From Anaerolineae bacterium (lineage in GTDB: Bacteria > Chloroflexota > Anaerolineae > Aggregatilineales > Phototrophicaceae), in contig JAJDWK010000048.1 in the NCBI GenBank assembly GCA_022825675.1, positions 1-64,000 on the forward strand: a stretch of DNA of 64,000 nt, read 5' to 3'. Below, one piece after another: positions 15,712 to 23,856 of the stretch. A program made the position numbers and the translations under genes. A model generated the notes under the pieces. The model did no database searches and had not been told where the DNA came from. It worked only from the letters and a program-made list of their open reading frames with translations. How positions within the stretch are numbered: position 1 is the stretch's first letter; each line of letters starts with the position of its first letter.

Positions 15712-16401
15712 ATGCGGGAGCGGGCGGTGCTGACGGAGGAAGTGCGCGCCGGGCGCGCGCTGGTGGCGCATATCGGCTCTGTGCTCTTTGACCGGCGCCT
15801 GACCGATGCCGGCGGCGGCAACATCAGCCTGCGCGTTGGCGAGCTTTTCTGCATGTCGCCGACCCTCGCGGGGCAAAATCAGCAGTGGCAGCTGGCGCCA
15901 GAAGAGGTGCTGGTTGTCGACAGCGGCGGCGCGATACTCGCCGGCAGCGGCGGGCTGACGCGGGAAATCGCCGTGCATTTTGGCTTGCATCGGCAGTATC
16001 GCGACTATGGCAGCGCCGTCATCCACTGCCACCCGCGCCAGCTGATGGTCTTCGCCTGCGCCAATCTGCCCTTGCCGCCGGTGATGGAAGCCACGCGCAA
16101 ATTTGGCATCACGCCGCTGATAGACTATGCGCCAGCGCACAGCCCCAAGCTCGGCGAGCGCATTGTCGCCACCATGCGCGGGCGGGAAGCGATGATCGCC
16201 AACCATGCCGCCGCGACAATCGCGCCCTGGCATGGCTTGTTTTTGATGGGCAAAAACCTGCCGGCGGCGCTGGACGCCGTCGAGCGGCTGGATACCAACG
16301 CCCATGTGCTCTTGATGTCGCGGCTGCTGGGCGCCAGCCCGCTGCTGCACAAAGAAAGCGCGGCGATGGAAGCGGCAATCGCCAGTTTTGATGACGGCTG
16401 A
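15712..16401 (+). CDS. Class II aldolase/adducin family protein
   Basis: A 229-residue protein, typical for the family. I prefer ATG 15712 because GGGGG (15699-15703) is 8 nt upstream; ATG 15706 is too close. LTDAGGGNISLRVG is the phosphate- and substrate-binding region, VIHCHPRQL holds two zinc-binding His, and ATIAPWHGLFLMGKN supplies the third His region. Members include fuculose- and rhamnulose-phosphate aldolases and related decarboxylases, cleaving sugar phosphates in the cytoplasm. It is followed after 5 bp by the PfkB-type kinase, which could produce its phosphorylated substrate. Confidence 0.9.
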   Translation: MRERAVLTEEVRAGRALVAHIGSVLFDRRLTDAGGGNISLRVGELFCMSPTLAGQNQQWQLAPEEVLVVDSGGAILAGSGGLTREIAVHFGLHRQYRDYGSAVIHCHPRQLMVFACANLPLPPVMEATRKFGITPLIDYAPAHSPKLGERIVATMRGREAMIANHAAATIAPWHGLFLMGKNLPAALDAVERLDTNAHVLLMSRLLGASPLLHKESAAMEAAIASFDDG

Positions 16402-16406
16402 GCGCG

Positions 16407-17357
16407 ATGATCCTCACGCTCACGCCTAATACCACGCTTGACCTCACGGTATTTGTGCCGCAATTCAGGCCGAACAGCACCATCCGCGCCACGCGCACTT
16501 ACCACAGCATGGGCGGCAAGCCGACTGACGCCTCGTTTATCTTGGGGCGCATGGGCGTCCGCAGCCTGGCGCTGGGCTTGGCGGCGGGCGCTATCGGCGC
16601 GAAAGTGAAAACGATGCTGGAAGCCGCCGGCGCGCAAGTCGACTTCAGCGAAGCGGCGGGGGAAACGCGGGTCAACACCGTCATCATTGACGAAAGCAGC
16701 GGCGCGCATACCACCATCACCACCGCGTCCATGTCGGTGAGCGCTGCCCAGCTGGAAGCGCTGCGGGCGCGCTATATCCAGGCGCTAAAATCAGCATCGG
16801 TGCTGATACTCGGCGGCTCGCTGCCGCCCGGCGTGCCGCCAGCTTTCTATGCCGAGGCGATTGCGCTGGCGCGCGCGGCAAATGTGCCCGTCATTTTTGA
16901 TGCCGCGCCGCCCAATTTGGACGCGGGCTTGGCGGCGCGTCCCGACTTTATCAAACCCAACAAGGCGGAGCTGTCGGCGCTTGTCGGGCGCGAGTTGGCG
17001 ACAACAAAAGCGCTGTATGCGGCGGGCGCGGCGATACGGGCGCGCAGCGGCGCGCAGGTCATCATCACCATGGGCGCGGACGGCGGCTTGGCGCTGCTGC
17101 ATGGGCGCAGCTATCGCATCCCGCCGATCGCTGTCGATGTCAGCAGTCCCGCGGGCGCGGGCGATGCGGTTTTGGCGGGTTTGGCGCATGCGCTGCACCA
17201 TCAAGCGCCTTTGGAAGCGGGGCTGCGCCTGGGTTTCGCCGCGGCGACAGCGGTCTGCCGCCAGCCAGCCACTGCCGATTTTGACCCCGCCGACCTGCAG
17301 CGCTTCCTGCCGCGGGCGCAATTGCTGCCCTATCCCGCGCAATCATCCCAACGGTAG
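16407..17357 (+). CDS. PfkB family hexose kinase (1-phosphofructokinase-like)
   Basis: A 316-residue ribokinase/PfkB-fold kinase. The start MILTLTPNTTLDLTVFVP and GGKPTDASFILGRMGV match the 1-phosphofructokinase/tagatose-6-phosphate kinase branch. The C-terminal anion-hole motif is SSPAGAGDAVLAG, with the catalytic Asp. PNKAELSALVG is also typical. It phosphorylates a sugar or sugar phosphate with ATP. It directly follows the class II aldolase and is near a divergent alcohol dehydrogenase, suggesting one sugar-degradation module. It ends in a GTAGGGGCGA motif that recurs after several genes. Confidence 0.92.
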   Translation: MILTLTPNTTLDLTVFVPQFRPNSTIRATRTYHSMGGKPTDASFILGRMGVRSLALGLAAGAIGAKVKTMLEAAGAQVDFSEAAGETRVNTVIIDESSGAHTTITTASMSVSAAQLEALRARYIQALKSASVLILGGSLPPGVPPAFYAEAIALARAANVPVIFDAAPPNLDAGLAARPDFIKPNKAELSALVGRELATTKALYAAGAAIRARSGAQVIITMGADGGLALLHGRSYRIPPIAVDVSSPAGAGDAVLAGLAHALHHQAPLEAGLRLGFAAATAVCRQPATADFDPADLQRFLPRAQLLPYPAQSSQR

Positions 17358-17377
17358 GGGCGAGCCGCCGCACTCTG

Positions 17378-17877
17378 TTGAAAAACCAGATCTCCACCCA
17401 CACTACCAGCGTACCCCCAAGCAGTCGAGCACATGCTGCCCGCCGACTGCTCGGCGACCAGGTCCAAGACATCATCGATGAAAACGCCCTCGCCCAAATG
17501 TACCATCAAACCGAACGCGGCGGCAGCGGACGGATGCGACGCATATTTTGGGCGCGCTGGCGCGGCTTGAGGGCGCGCAGTGGCAGGATTTGCCCGCGGT
17601 CAAAACGCTGGCTGAGGTGCTTCAGCAGCAGTTTGATGCTGGCGATGATGCCGCTGGCGGCTCGGGGCTGCGAGCCAAAGCCAATTCTGAAGTCAAAGGC
17701 GGTGTGATCGCTTCGCCGCATGAGCCCGCGGCTCGGGTCATAAGGCATTCCACCCGCTGCGCAATTGTAGCGGCGGGCAACGCTAAACTCGCCCTGCGAG
17801 ATGCGAACGCGCTTCTTATTCGTAAAATGTACCTCGAGCCAGTAATACAACGGTGCAGAGGCGGTTAAAAGCTCCAA
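17378..17877 (+). pseudogene. Decayed IS1182-type transposase fragment
   Basis: No intact gene spans this stretch. One forward frame from 17378 gives RLLGDQVQDIIDENALAQMY. A different frame from 17548 gives RLEGAQWQDLPAVKTLAEVL, then QQQFD and GVIASPHEPAARV. The LPAV.TLA.V..QQF and IASPHEPxAR segments resemble the middle part of IS1182-like DDE transposases. The frame breaks and the absence of the downstream catalytic part indicate a remnant. Terminal inverted repeats are not apparent. Recognition is from memory of the family. Confidence 0.5.
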
Positions 17878-17935
17878 GACCTGTTCTGCTTTTGGGCATC
17901 AATTAAGTGCCAAGCGGCTCGTCAGCACGCACCCC

Positions 17936-18062
17936 TTACCACCGAGGGCACAGAGCAAAATTGAGGACACCGAGTATAAGGATAAATAGGTTCCCTCATG
18001 CTTTTCTCGGTGCATCTCGGTGTACTCGGGGGTAAAAATCCCTGTTGAATTTTCGCCCATAC
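17936..18062 (+). repeat. TTACCACCGAG element, copy A
   Basis: Starts TTACCACCGAGGGCACAGAG, continues AAATTGAGGACACCGAGTA and CTCATGCTTTTCTCGGTG, and ends CTCGGGGGTAA plus a tail AAATCCCTGTTGAATTTTCG. The ends are inverted (TTACCACCGAG / CTCGGTGGTAA). Matches 41845-42030, 46838-46995 and, inverted, 33772-33885. Apart from this element I see nothing in 17878-18242. Confidence 0.8.
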
Positions 18063-18242
18063 AGTTTCTCATTATTTAGTGGTAACTGCTGAGATTTATG
18101 TTTGCGTTGCTGGAGTTTCGTAAGTCAATAGAATTCACCACTCCCAATCCCAGAGCCGCTAGGAGTTCCGCCCAATAAATGGTAGACTTGCCTAACAGAT
18201 TTTCTCTTTGAAAGCGCGATGTACACAGGATGGAGGTTGCAG

Positions 18243-19727
18243 ATGGGGACGATTAGGAAACTTATGTTGCTGCTTTTTGCGCTGGCGCTGATGCTGCCCG
18301 GCGCAATCAGCGCGGATGGGCACTTGCCCGATCTCGAGGGGCGCACGGTTACCGTGGCGGTCGAGAACGCCTATATGCCCTTTAATGTCATCGACGAAGA
18401 GACCGGCGAAGCGGTCGGCTGGGATTATGACACGCTCGGGCTTATCTGCGAGCTGCTGAATTGCATGCTGGACTTTGTCGAAACCAGTTGGGAAGGCATG
18501 ATTGTCGCCGTATCCAACGGCGAATACGACATGGCGGCGGATGGCATCACGATTACCGAAGAGCGGGCGCAGATTGTCGACTATTCCATGGGCTATATCG
18601 ACCTGTCGCAGAAGTTCATGGTGCGCGTGGGCGAAGACCGCTTCGCGGATGCCGAAGAGTTTGTCGCTGGCGATTTCATCATCGGCGTACAAGTGGCGAC
18701 CACCAACTTTGAAGCGGCATCGGGCTTGGTCGATGAAGAGCGCATTGTCGCCTACAGCGAGTTTGGCTTTGCCGTACAGGCTTTGATTAGCGGCGATGTC
18801 GATGCGGTTGTCATTGATGATGTTGCCGGGCAGGGCTACACCGGGCTGAACGCGGACAAAATCAAGCTGCTGCCGGACGAGCTGACCAAAGAGCAGTTGG
18901 GCTTCATCTATCCGCAGGGTTCGGATTTGGTGGCGCCGATTAACGCGGCGCTGGAAGCCATCATGGCGGATGGACGCCTGCAAGCCATCAACGACAAGTG
19001 GTTCGGCAGCGAAGACGAGGCGGATATGATGCTGCCCGACCTCGAGGGGCGCACGGTAACCGTGGCGGTCGAGAACGCCTATATGCCCTTTAATGTCATC
19101 GACGAAGAAACCGGCGAAGCGGTCGGCTGGGACTATGACACGCTCGGGCTTATCTGCGAGCTGTTGAATTGCATGCTGGACTTCGTTGAAACCAGTTGGG
19201 AAGGCATGATTGTCGCCGTATCCAACGGCGAGTATGACATGGCGGCGGATGGCATCACGATTACCGAAGAGCGGGCGCAGATTGTCGACTATTCCATGGG
19301 CTATATCGACCTGTCGCAGAAGTTCATGGTGCGCGTGGGCGAAGACCGCTTCGCGGATGCCGAAGAATTTGTCGCCGGCGATTTCATCATCGGCGTGCAA
19401 GTGGCGACCACCAACTTTGAAGCGGCATCGGGCTTGGTCGCTGAAGAGCGCATTGTCGCCTACAGCGAGTTTGGCTTTGCCGTGCAAGCGCTGATTAGCG
19501 GCGATGTCGATGCGGTTGTCATTGATGATGTTGCCGGGCAGGGTTACACCGGGCTGAACGCGGACAAAATCAAGCTGCTGCCGGACGAGCTGACCAAAGA
19601 GCAGTTGGGCTTCATCTATCCGCAGGGTTCGGATTTGGTTGCGCCGATTAACGCGGCGCTGGAAGCCATCATGGCGGATGGGCGCTTGCAAGCCATCAAC
19701 GACAAGTGGTTCGGCGCGGACGCCTAA
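18243..19727 (+). CDS. Amino-acid-type ABC solute-binding protein with duplicated domain
   Basis: A 494-residue exported protein. ATG 18243 follows GGAGG by about 7 nt; the signal peptide is MGTIRKLMLLLFALALMLPG. Two family-3 solute-binding modules (residues 28-262 and 264-494) are nearly identical: the DNA period is exactly 708 bp (18324 to 19032). The only difference I see inside the aligned modules is Asp versus Ala in LV(D/A)EER, while roughly two dozen synonymous bases differ. Each module is full length (VAVENAYMPFNVIDEETGEAVG ... LQAINDKWFG), so both could bind ligand, probably a polar amino acid. No lipobox cysteine is seen. It is followed by a permease but no ATPase gene. Confidence 0.9.
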   Translation: MGTIRKLMLLLFALALMLPGAISADGHLPDLEGRTVTVAVENAYMPFNVIDEETGEAVGWDYDTLGLICELLNCMLDFVETSWEGMIVAVSNGEYDMAADGITITEERAQIVDYSMGYIDLSQKFMVRVGEDRFADAEEFVAGDFIIGVQVATTNFEAASGLVDEERIVAYSEFGFAVQALISGDVDAVVIDDVAGQGYTGLNADKIKLLPDELTKEQLGFIYPQGSDLVAPINAALEAIMADGRLQAINDKWFGSEDEADMMLPDLEGRTVTVAVENAYMPFNVIDEETGEAVGWDYDTLGLICELLNCMLDFVETSWEGMIVAVSNGEYDMAADGITITEERAQIVDYSMGYIDLSQKFMVRVGEDRFADAEEFVAGDFIIGVQVATTNFEAASGLVAEERIVAYSEFGFAVQALISGDVDAVVIDDVAGQGYTGLNADKIKLLPDELTKEQLGFIYPQGSDLVAPINAALEAIMADGRLQAINDKWFGADA

Positions 19728-19841
19728 GCGCGCCTGATATTTTTTAGCGCAGAACGGCGGGACGGGCATTGCCTGCCCCGCTGTCTCGCTTTGATAAATC
19801 GAAATGCACACTGCACGAAGCTAAAGAGTAGGGAATCGCTT

Positions 19842-20837
19842 ATGCCAGCGCCCGCGCCCGAAGCCAGCCTGGACGAGGTCATCGCCGAATCACGCGGGCG
19901 GGCAATGCGCTATGCCCGGCTGTATACCTTCCCTTATTGGTTTTTGTTTTTGCTCATCCTGGGCATTTTGCTCGCCATCAGCATCCTGACCAGTTCTGTC
20001 TATTCCAATATATTTGACCAACTGCGGGAAGGCGTGCTGATGACGCTTTTTGTCAGCGCCACCTCGTATGTTACCGCGCTTGGCATCGCCATCATTGTCG
20101 GCATCATCCGCTCCAACCCGCCGGATGCGCCGCAATCGCGCCAGACATTCAGCCGCGCCCTTTTCCGCATCCTGCGCATCGCCTTGTTTAATCTCTGCAC
20201 GGTGTATGTCAATGTTATGCGCGGCATCCCGATTTTGATTGTGCTGCTGGTTACCGCTTTTATCGTGGTGCCCGCCATGCGCGATGTCATCAACGACACC
20301 GTGCTTACGGGGCTGCGTGACCTGCTGGGCGATGCGGAGATACCGGATATCGTCTGGCGCGGCAGCTCGCCGATGACGGCGATTGTCGCCCTGGGCGCGA
20401 CCTATGGCGCGTATATGTCGGAGACTATCCGCGCCGGCATCCAGTCCATCCCCAAGGGGCAGTTTGAAGCCGCTTATTCTGTCGGCATGACCTATTGGCA
20501 GACGATGCGCTCGATTGTGCTGCCGCAAGCCTTTCGTAATGTGCTGCCGCCGCTGGGCAATGATTTTGTCGCGATGATCAAGGATTCGTCGCTGCTGGCT
20601 TTCCTCGGCATTCGTGATGTTACGCAGATTGCCAAGCTGTCCTCCGGGCGCTCGTTCCGCTATGTGGAGACTTATGCCGTAACCGCCTACATCTATTTGA
20701 CGCTGGTGATATTCGCTTCGACATTGGTCAACTTGCTGGAAGATACCATCAATATCGAGCGGGAGACGCCGCGCCTGGTGCAGCGGCTGCGCGCTTTGCT
20801 GCCAGCGGGCAAGCAAAAGCGCCAGGGAAAAGGCTAG
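19842..20837 (+). CDS. Amino-acid ABC transporter permease
   Basis: A 331-residue membrane protein. ATG 19842 is chosen over an upstream in-frame ATG because the extension is not hydrophobic and AGGGA lies upstream. An N-terminal cytoplasmic segment precedes the first helix (YWFLFLLILGILLAISIL). The HisM/GlnP signature is present: MRGIPILIVLL, ATYGAYMSETIRAGIQSIPKGQFEAAYSVGM and LPQAFRNVLPPLGNDFVAMIKDSSLL with the EAA-loop glycine. It forms the channel for the doubled binding protein encoded 115 bp upstream. The gap holds a small stem-loop. The stop shares CTAG with the convergent gene. Confidence 0.9.
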   Translation: MPAPAPEASLDEVIAESRGRAMRYARLYTFPYWFLFLLILGILLAISILTSSVYSNIFDQLREGVLMTLFVSATSYVTALGIAIIVGIIRSNPPDAPQSRQTFSRALFRILRIALFNLCTVYVNVMRGIPILIVLLVTAFIVVPAMRDVINDTVLTGLRDLLGDAEIPDIVWRGSSPMTAIVALGATYGAYMSETIRAGIQSIPKGQFEAAYSVGMTYWQTMRSIVLPQAFRNVLPPLGNDFVAMIKDSSLLAFLGIRDVTQIAKLSSGRSFRYVETYAVTAYIYLTLVIFASTLVNLLEDTINIERETPRLVQRLRALLPAGKQKRQGKG

Positions 20838-21814
20838 CGCCGATGCTCTAGCGCTTCTTCTTCTATTTCAAATTCTTCCGGCGGCGGTTCGGCTATGCTG
20901 CGGCTCAGGCGCTGCTCGCTCGTGACTAGCCCCTCCTGCCGCTGCACACGCGCCGCGTCCGCCTGCTCCAGCGCTTCCACATAGTCATCCGCCGTCAGCT
21001 GCCGGCTGTGCAAATGCACCTCGTCCATGGCGTCGATGGTATCTTGCAGCTTGTCAATTTCATCTTTGATTTCGATGCTCAGCCGCTGCCCGCGGGTGCT
21101 GCCGGAATCTTTTGCGCCCAACAGCGACATCTGCGCGTAGACCGTGCCCAGGGCGGAGAGGGTGCTCTCCAGCTGAATCTCCGACCGTTTGATGATGCTG
21201 GCGCTGGCTTCCAGGCTGACGAGCTGGCGCTGCAAGAGCTTGAGCTGCTGCTGCAAGTCGCGGCGGGTTAAGTCGTCGCTTTCGCTTTGGATGCGGCGGT
21301 TGACATTGGCGATTTTGCGCGGCACTTCCCGCAAGCCGCGCGCCGCCAGGTCATTGTTCTCGAAGTTGTCGATGCGGGTCGCCAAATTGTACATGTGGGC
21401 GATCCAGTCATTGATGCCGCTGATGAGGGAGCGCTGCCGCGTGCGCATGGCGCCGCGGGCGACATCCGCCAGCTTCAGCATATTGCGGCGGTATTCAAAG
21501 GCGTCCCGCAGCCGCTCGCGGGAGACGCGGTTGTGGATATTGCGCAGGTCGTATTCGCGCTCGAAATCTTCCGCCAGCGCATTTTCAGTCGCTTCCGGGT
21601 CCGTCAGCGTCGAGGCGATGAGCACGCCCTCCGCCAGCCCGCCCAGCAGCAGCCAATACCAGGGCTGCCATTCCATAAAGGGCAGGCTGACATCGCCCAC
21701 GAAGAGGAAGAGGATGGCGGTGACCATGACGGTCACGAGAGTTTCCCAGCGCAGCAAGGCGTTCGCCAAGAGCGCGCCCATCACCTTTTGCCGCGCCGCT
21801 TTATCCACCGCCAT
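20834..21814 (-). CDS. Membrane-anchored coiled-coil protein, PspA partner
   Basis: A 326-residue protein with two transmembrane segments near the N-terminus (ETLVTVMVTAILFLFVG; WYWLLLGGLAEGVLIAS). A long helical, charged cytoplasmic region follows, with heptad-like patterns (TRRDLQQQLKLLQRQLVSLE ... IEIKDEIDKLQDTIDAMDEV). The C-terminus is acidic (EFEIEEEALEHRR). No named family is recognised. It is 32 bp downstream of the pspA gene on the same strand, so it is probably a membrane partner of the PspA scaffold in envelope-stress response. That role is inferred from position and shape only. Confidence 0.65.
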   Translation of the reverse strand: MAVDKAARQKVMGALLANALLRWETLVTVMVTAILFLFVGDVSLPFMEWQPWYWLLLGGLAEGVLIASTLTDPEATENALAEDFEREYDLRNIHNRVSRERLRDAFEYRRNMLKLADVARGAMRTRQRSLISGINDWIAHMYNLATRIDNFENNDLAARGLREVPRKIANVNRRIQSESDDLTRRDLQQQLKLLQRQLVSLEASASIIKRSEIQLESTLSALGTVYAQMSLLGAKDSGSTRGQRLSIEIKDEIDKLQDTIDAMDEVHLHSRQLTADDYVEALEQADAARVQRQEGLVTSEQRLSRSIAEPPPEEFEIEEEALEHRR

Positions 21815-21846
21815 TGTGCCGCCTCGCCCCGCGCTTTTTCAGCGCC

Positions 21847-22527
21847 TTAGCTGCCGCCCAAGAGGCGCTGCCGCCGCTCTTCCAGCTGCAATTCCACCTG
21901 GCCGATGCCCACAGTGTCTTCAATTCGGTCAGAGAGTTTGCGGCTGGCAAGCTCGGCGCGGGCGTCTTCCTGGTCAATCTTGGAATAGATGGAATCGAGC
22001 AAGCCGTCAATTTCCTGGTCGCCGGAGGTATCGAGCTTGTCCATGCTCTTCAAGGTCTTGGTCATGACCTTCTTGGTCTCCGCCAGTTCCATCAGCGAGC
22101 GCATCTTTTCCCGCTCTTGTTTGATGGTGTTCAAGCGCCCTTCCAGCTTCAGGCGCATGTTGAGAATGCTCTGGTATTGGGTCTCTTGCGCTTGCCACTG
22201 CTCATAATATTCCTGCGCCAGTTCCTGCTTGGTGTTCATCTCGGCTTGCGCCGCCGCCGCCAGGTCGTTCTTGCCGCGCAGGATAAGCGTGTCGATATCG
22301 CGGTCCAGCTTGTCCGACAGGTTGGAGAATTCTTCGTATTTGCGTTTGAGCGTGCGCACCGAGCCGCCGGCGGTCGCCGCCGTATCTTCCAGCGCTTCCA
22401 AATTGCGCTCCACCTGGCGGATGTATTCATCCATGACCCGGAGCGAATTGGTCTCCAGCGCGCGGTCAATCATGCCGTGCAAGTTGGCGCTGAATAAGGT
22501 TTGAACTTTTTGAAGTATCGATGGCAT
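21847..22527 (-). CDS. pspA: PspA/IM30 family envelope-stress protein
   Basis: A 226-residue, almost wholly helical protein of normal PspA/IM30 length. The start ILQKVQTLFSANLHGMIDRA is the amphipathic helix that binds lipid, and MDEYIRQVERNLEALEDTAA continues the conserved alpha-helical hairpin. Long coiled coils (YEQWQAQETQYQSILNMRLK, KKVMTKTLKSMDKLD) follow. The family polymerises on the inner membrane to stabilise it under stress. The paired membrane protein downstream suggests a local two-gene module. No PspF/BC homologue is seen nearby. Confidence 0.9.
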   Translation of the reverse strand: MPSILQKVQTLFSANLHGMIDRALETNSLRVMDEYIRQVERNLEALEDTAATAGGSVRTLKRKYEEFSNLSDKLDRDIDTLILRGKNDLAAAAQAEMNTKQELAQEYYEQWQAQETQYQSILNMRLKLEGRLNTIKQEREKMRSLMELAETKKVMTKTLKSMDKLDTSGDQEIDGLLDSIYSKIDQEDARAELASRKLSDRIEDTVGIGQVELQLEERRQRLLGGS

Positions 22528-22669
22528 GTCCGCTTTTACCCCTCACTGAACTGCGCGTTTCGGCGCGAAAAGATTGCCGTCAGTATAGCACAGGCGGGTG
22601 GCGATTGGCATAGCGCCGCGCCGCCGTATATCCAAGTTTACGCAGATGCCCGCCGCGGGTTGCGGCGGT

Positions 22670-23689
22670 TCAGCGATTTTCCGCCCGCGCTATCGCCAGC
22701 AGGTCGTTGAGGAGGGCGGTGCCGGTTTCCCGCCCGCCGGCGCCGGCGCCGACGATGGTCACCGCACCCAGCAGGTCGGTCTCCAGCGTGAGGGCGTTGC
22801 TGGCGCCGCTGACGCCCGCCAAGGGGTCGCTGATGGGCAGGCGGCGGGCGCGCACTTCACCGCCAGCGGCGCTTAGCTCGGCAATCAGCTTGATGCGCTC
22901 GCCGCGCGCTTTTGCCTCGGCGATATCGGCGGCGCTAATCTGCGTGATGCCGCTGACGGCGAGATCCGTCAGCCGCAGCGGCGCGCCGAAAAGCGCCTGC
23001 GCCAGGATAAGCGCCTTGCCCGCCGCGTCCCAGCCTTCAACATCGCCCGCCGGGTCGGCTTCGGCATAGCCCAGCGCCTGCGCTTGCGCCAGCGCCTCTT
23101 CGTAGCTCATGCCCGCTTCCATGCGCGTCAGCATATAATTGGTGGTGCCATTGAGGATGCCGCGGGCGGACACGATCGCGCAGCCCGCCAGCGCCTCTTG
23201 CGCCAGGCTCAAGACCGGCGTGCCCGCCATCACCGTCGCTTCAAAGCGCAACTGCCGCCCGCGCGCCTGCGCCGCCCGCTGCAGCTGCGGGTATGCCAGC
23301 GCGACCGGTCCCTTGTTCGCCAGCACCAGGTGCAAGCCGCCTTCCAGCGCCGCCAGGCAACTATCGAGGGCGGGCTGGGCAGTTTCTAAGTTGGTCGGGC
23401 TGAGCTCGAGCAGGGCATCAGCAGCGCCATCCGCGATCATGCCCTGCGCGCTCACATCCCGCCGCAGCCCCGCTTGCTGCGGATATTTGGCGAAGCTGCC
23501 CGCAGCCGCTGCCGCCAGCAGCGCCGGGATATCCAGCCCGTCACGGCGGTACAAGCCGCCGCGGGTGGCGGTGATGACGCCGATGATGCGCGGCGCAAAA
23601 CCGCGCTCTTGCAGCCGCGCGCTTTTTTCATGCAGGATTTCGGCAAAACCCTGCCCGACCGCGCCGAATCCAATCAGAAGCAGGTTCAT
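22670..23689 (-). CDS. hom: Homoserine dehydrogenase
   Basis: A 339-residue enzyme without the C-terminal ACT regulatory domain, so a short form. The Rossmann motif GFGAVGQGF starts the protein; ANKGPVAL and FEATVMAGTPVL lead to the signature GILNGTTNYMLTRM and AEADPAGDVEGWDAAGKALI, which are diagnostic. It reduces aspartate semialdehyde to homoserine in threonine and methionine synthesis. No other gene of the pathway is adjacent. The clear ATG lies next to a short AT-richer promoter region. Confidence 0.94.
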   Translation of the reverse strand: MNLLLIGFGAVGQGFAEILHEKSARLQERGFAPRIIGVITATRGGLYRRDGLDIPALLAAAAAGSFAKYPQQAGLRRDVSAQGMIADGAADALLELSPTNLETAQPALDSCLAALEGGLHLVLANKGPVALAYPQLQRAAQARGRQLRFEATVMAGTPVLSLAQEALAGCAIVSARGILNGTTNYMLTRMEAGMSYEEALAQAQALGYAEADPAGDVEGWDAAGKALILAQALFGAPLRLTDLAVSGITQISAADIAEAKARGERIKLIAELSAAGGEVRARRLPISDPLAGVSGASNALTLETDLLGAVTIVGAGAGGRETGTALLNDLLAIARAENR

Positions 23690-23856
23690 CTTGCTGCCCC
23701 AAGTCTATTTGCCAATTCTGCGCGCAATAATACCTTTCGTTAAGCAGACAAGACACAGGAAATCCAAGCGCCGAGTACACATTCGCACTGACTGAGAACA
23801 AGCCCCGACATGAGCGGCGAAAGCCCAAGCGCGACAAGCCTTAGCGCCCGCCCGCA

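Noticed and set aside
19751-19785. Terminator between the duplicated binding protein and its permease
   Set aside because: Only a 5-bp GGGCA/TGCCC stem and no T tract; too weak to list.
18192-19811. A 539-codon reverse frame opposite the duplicated binding protein
   Set aside because: Its repeat only mirrors the duplicated forward gene, and the forward frame has signal peptide, ribosome site and family motifs.
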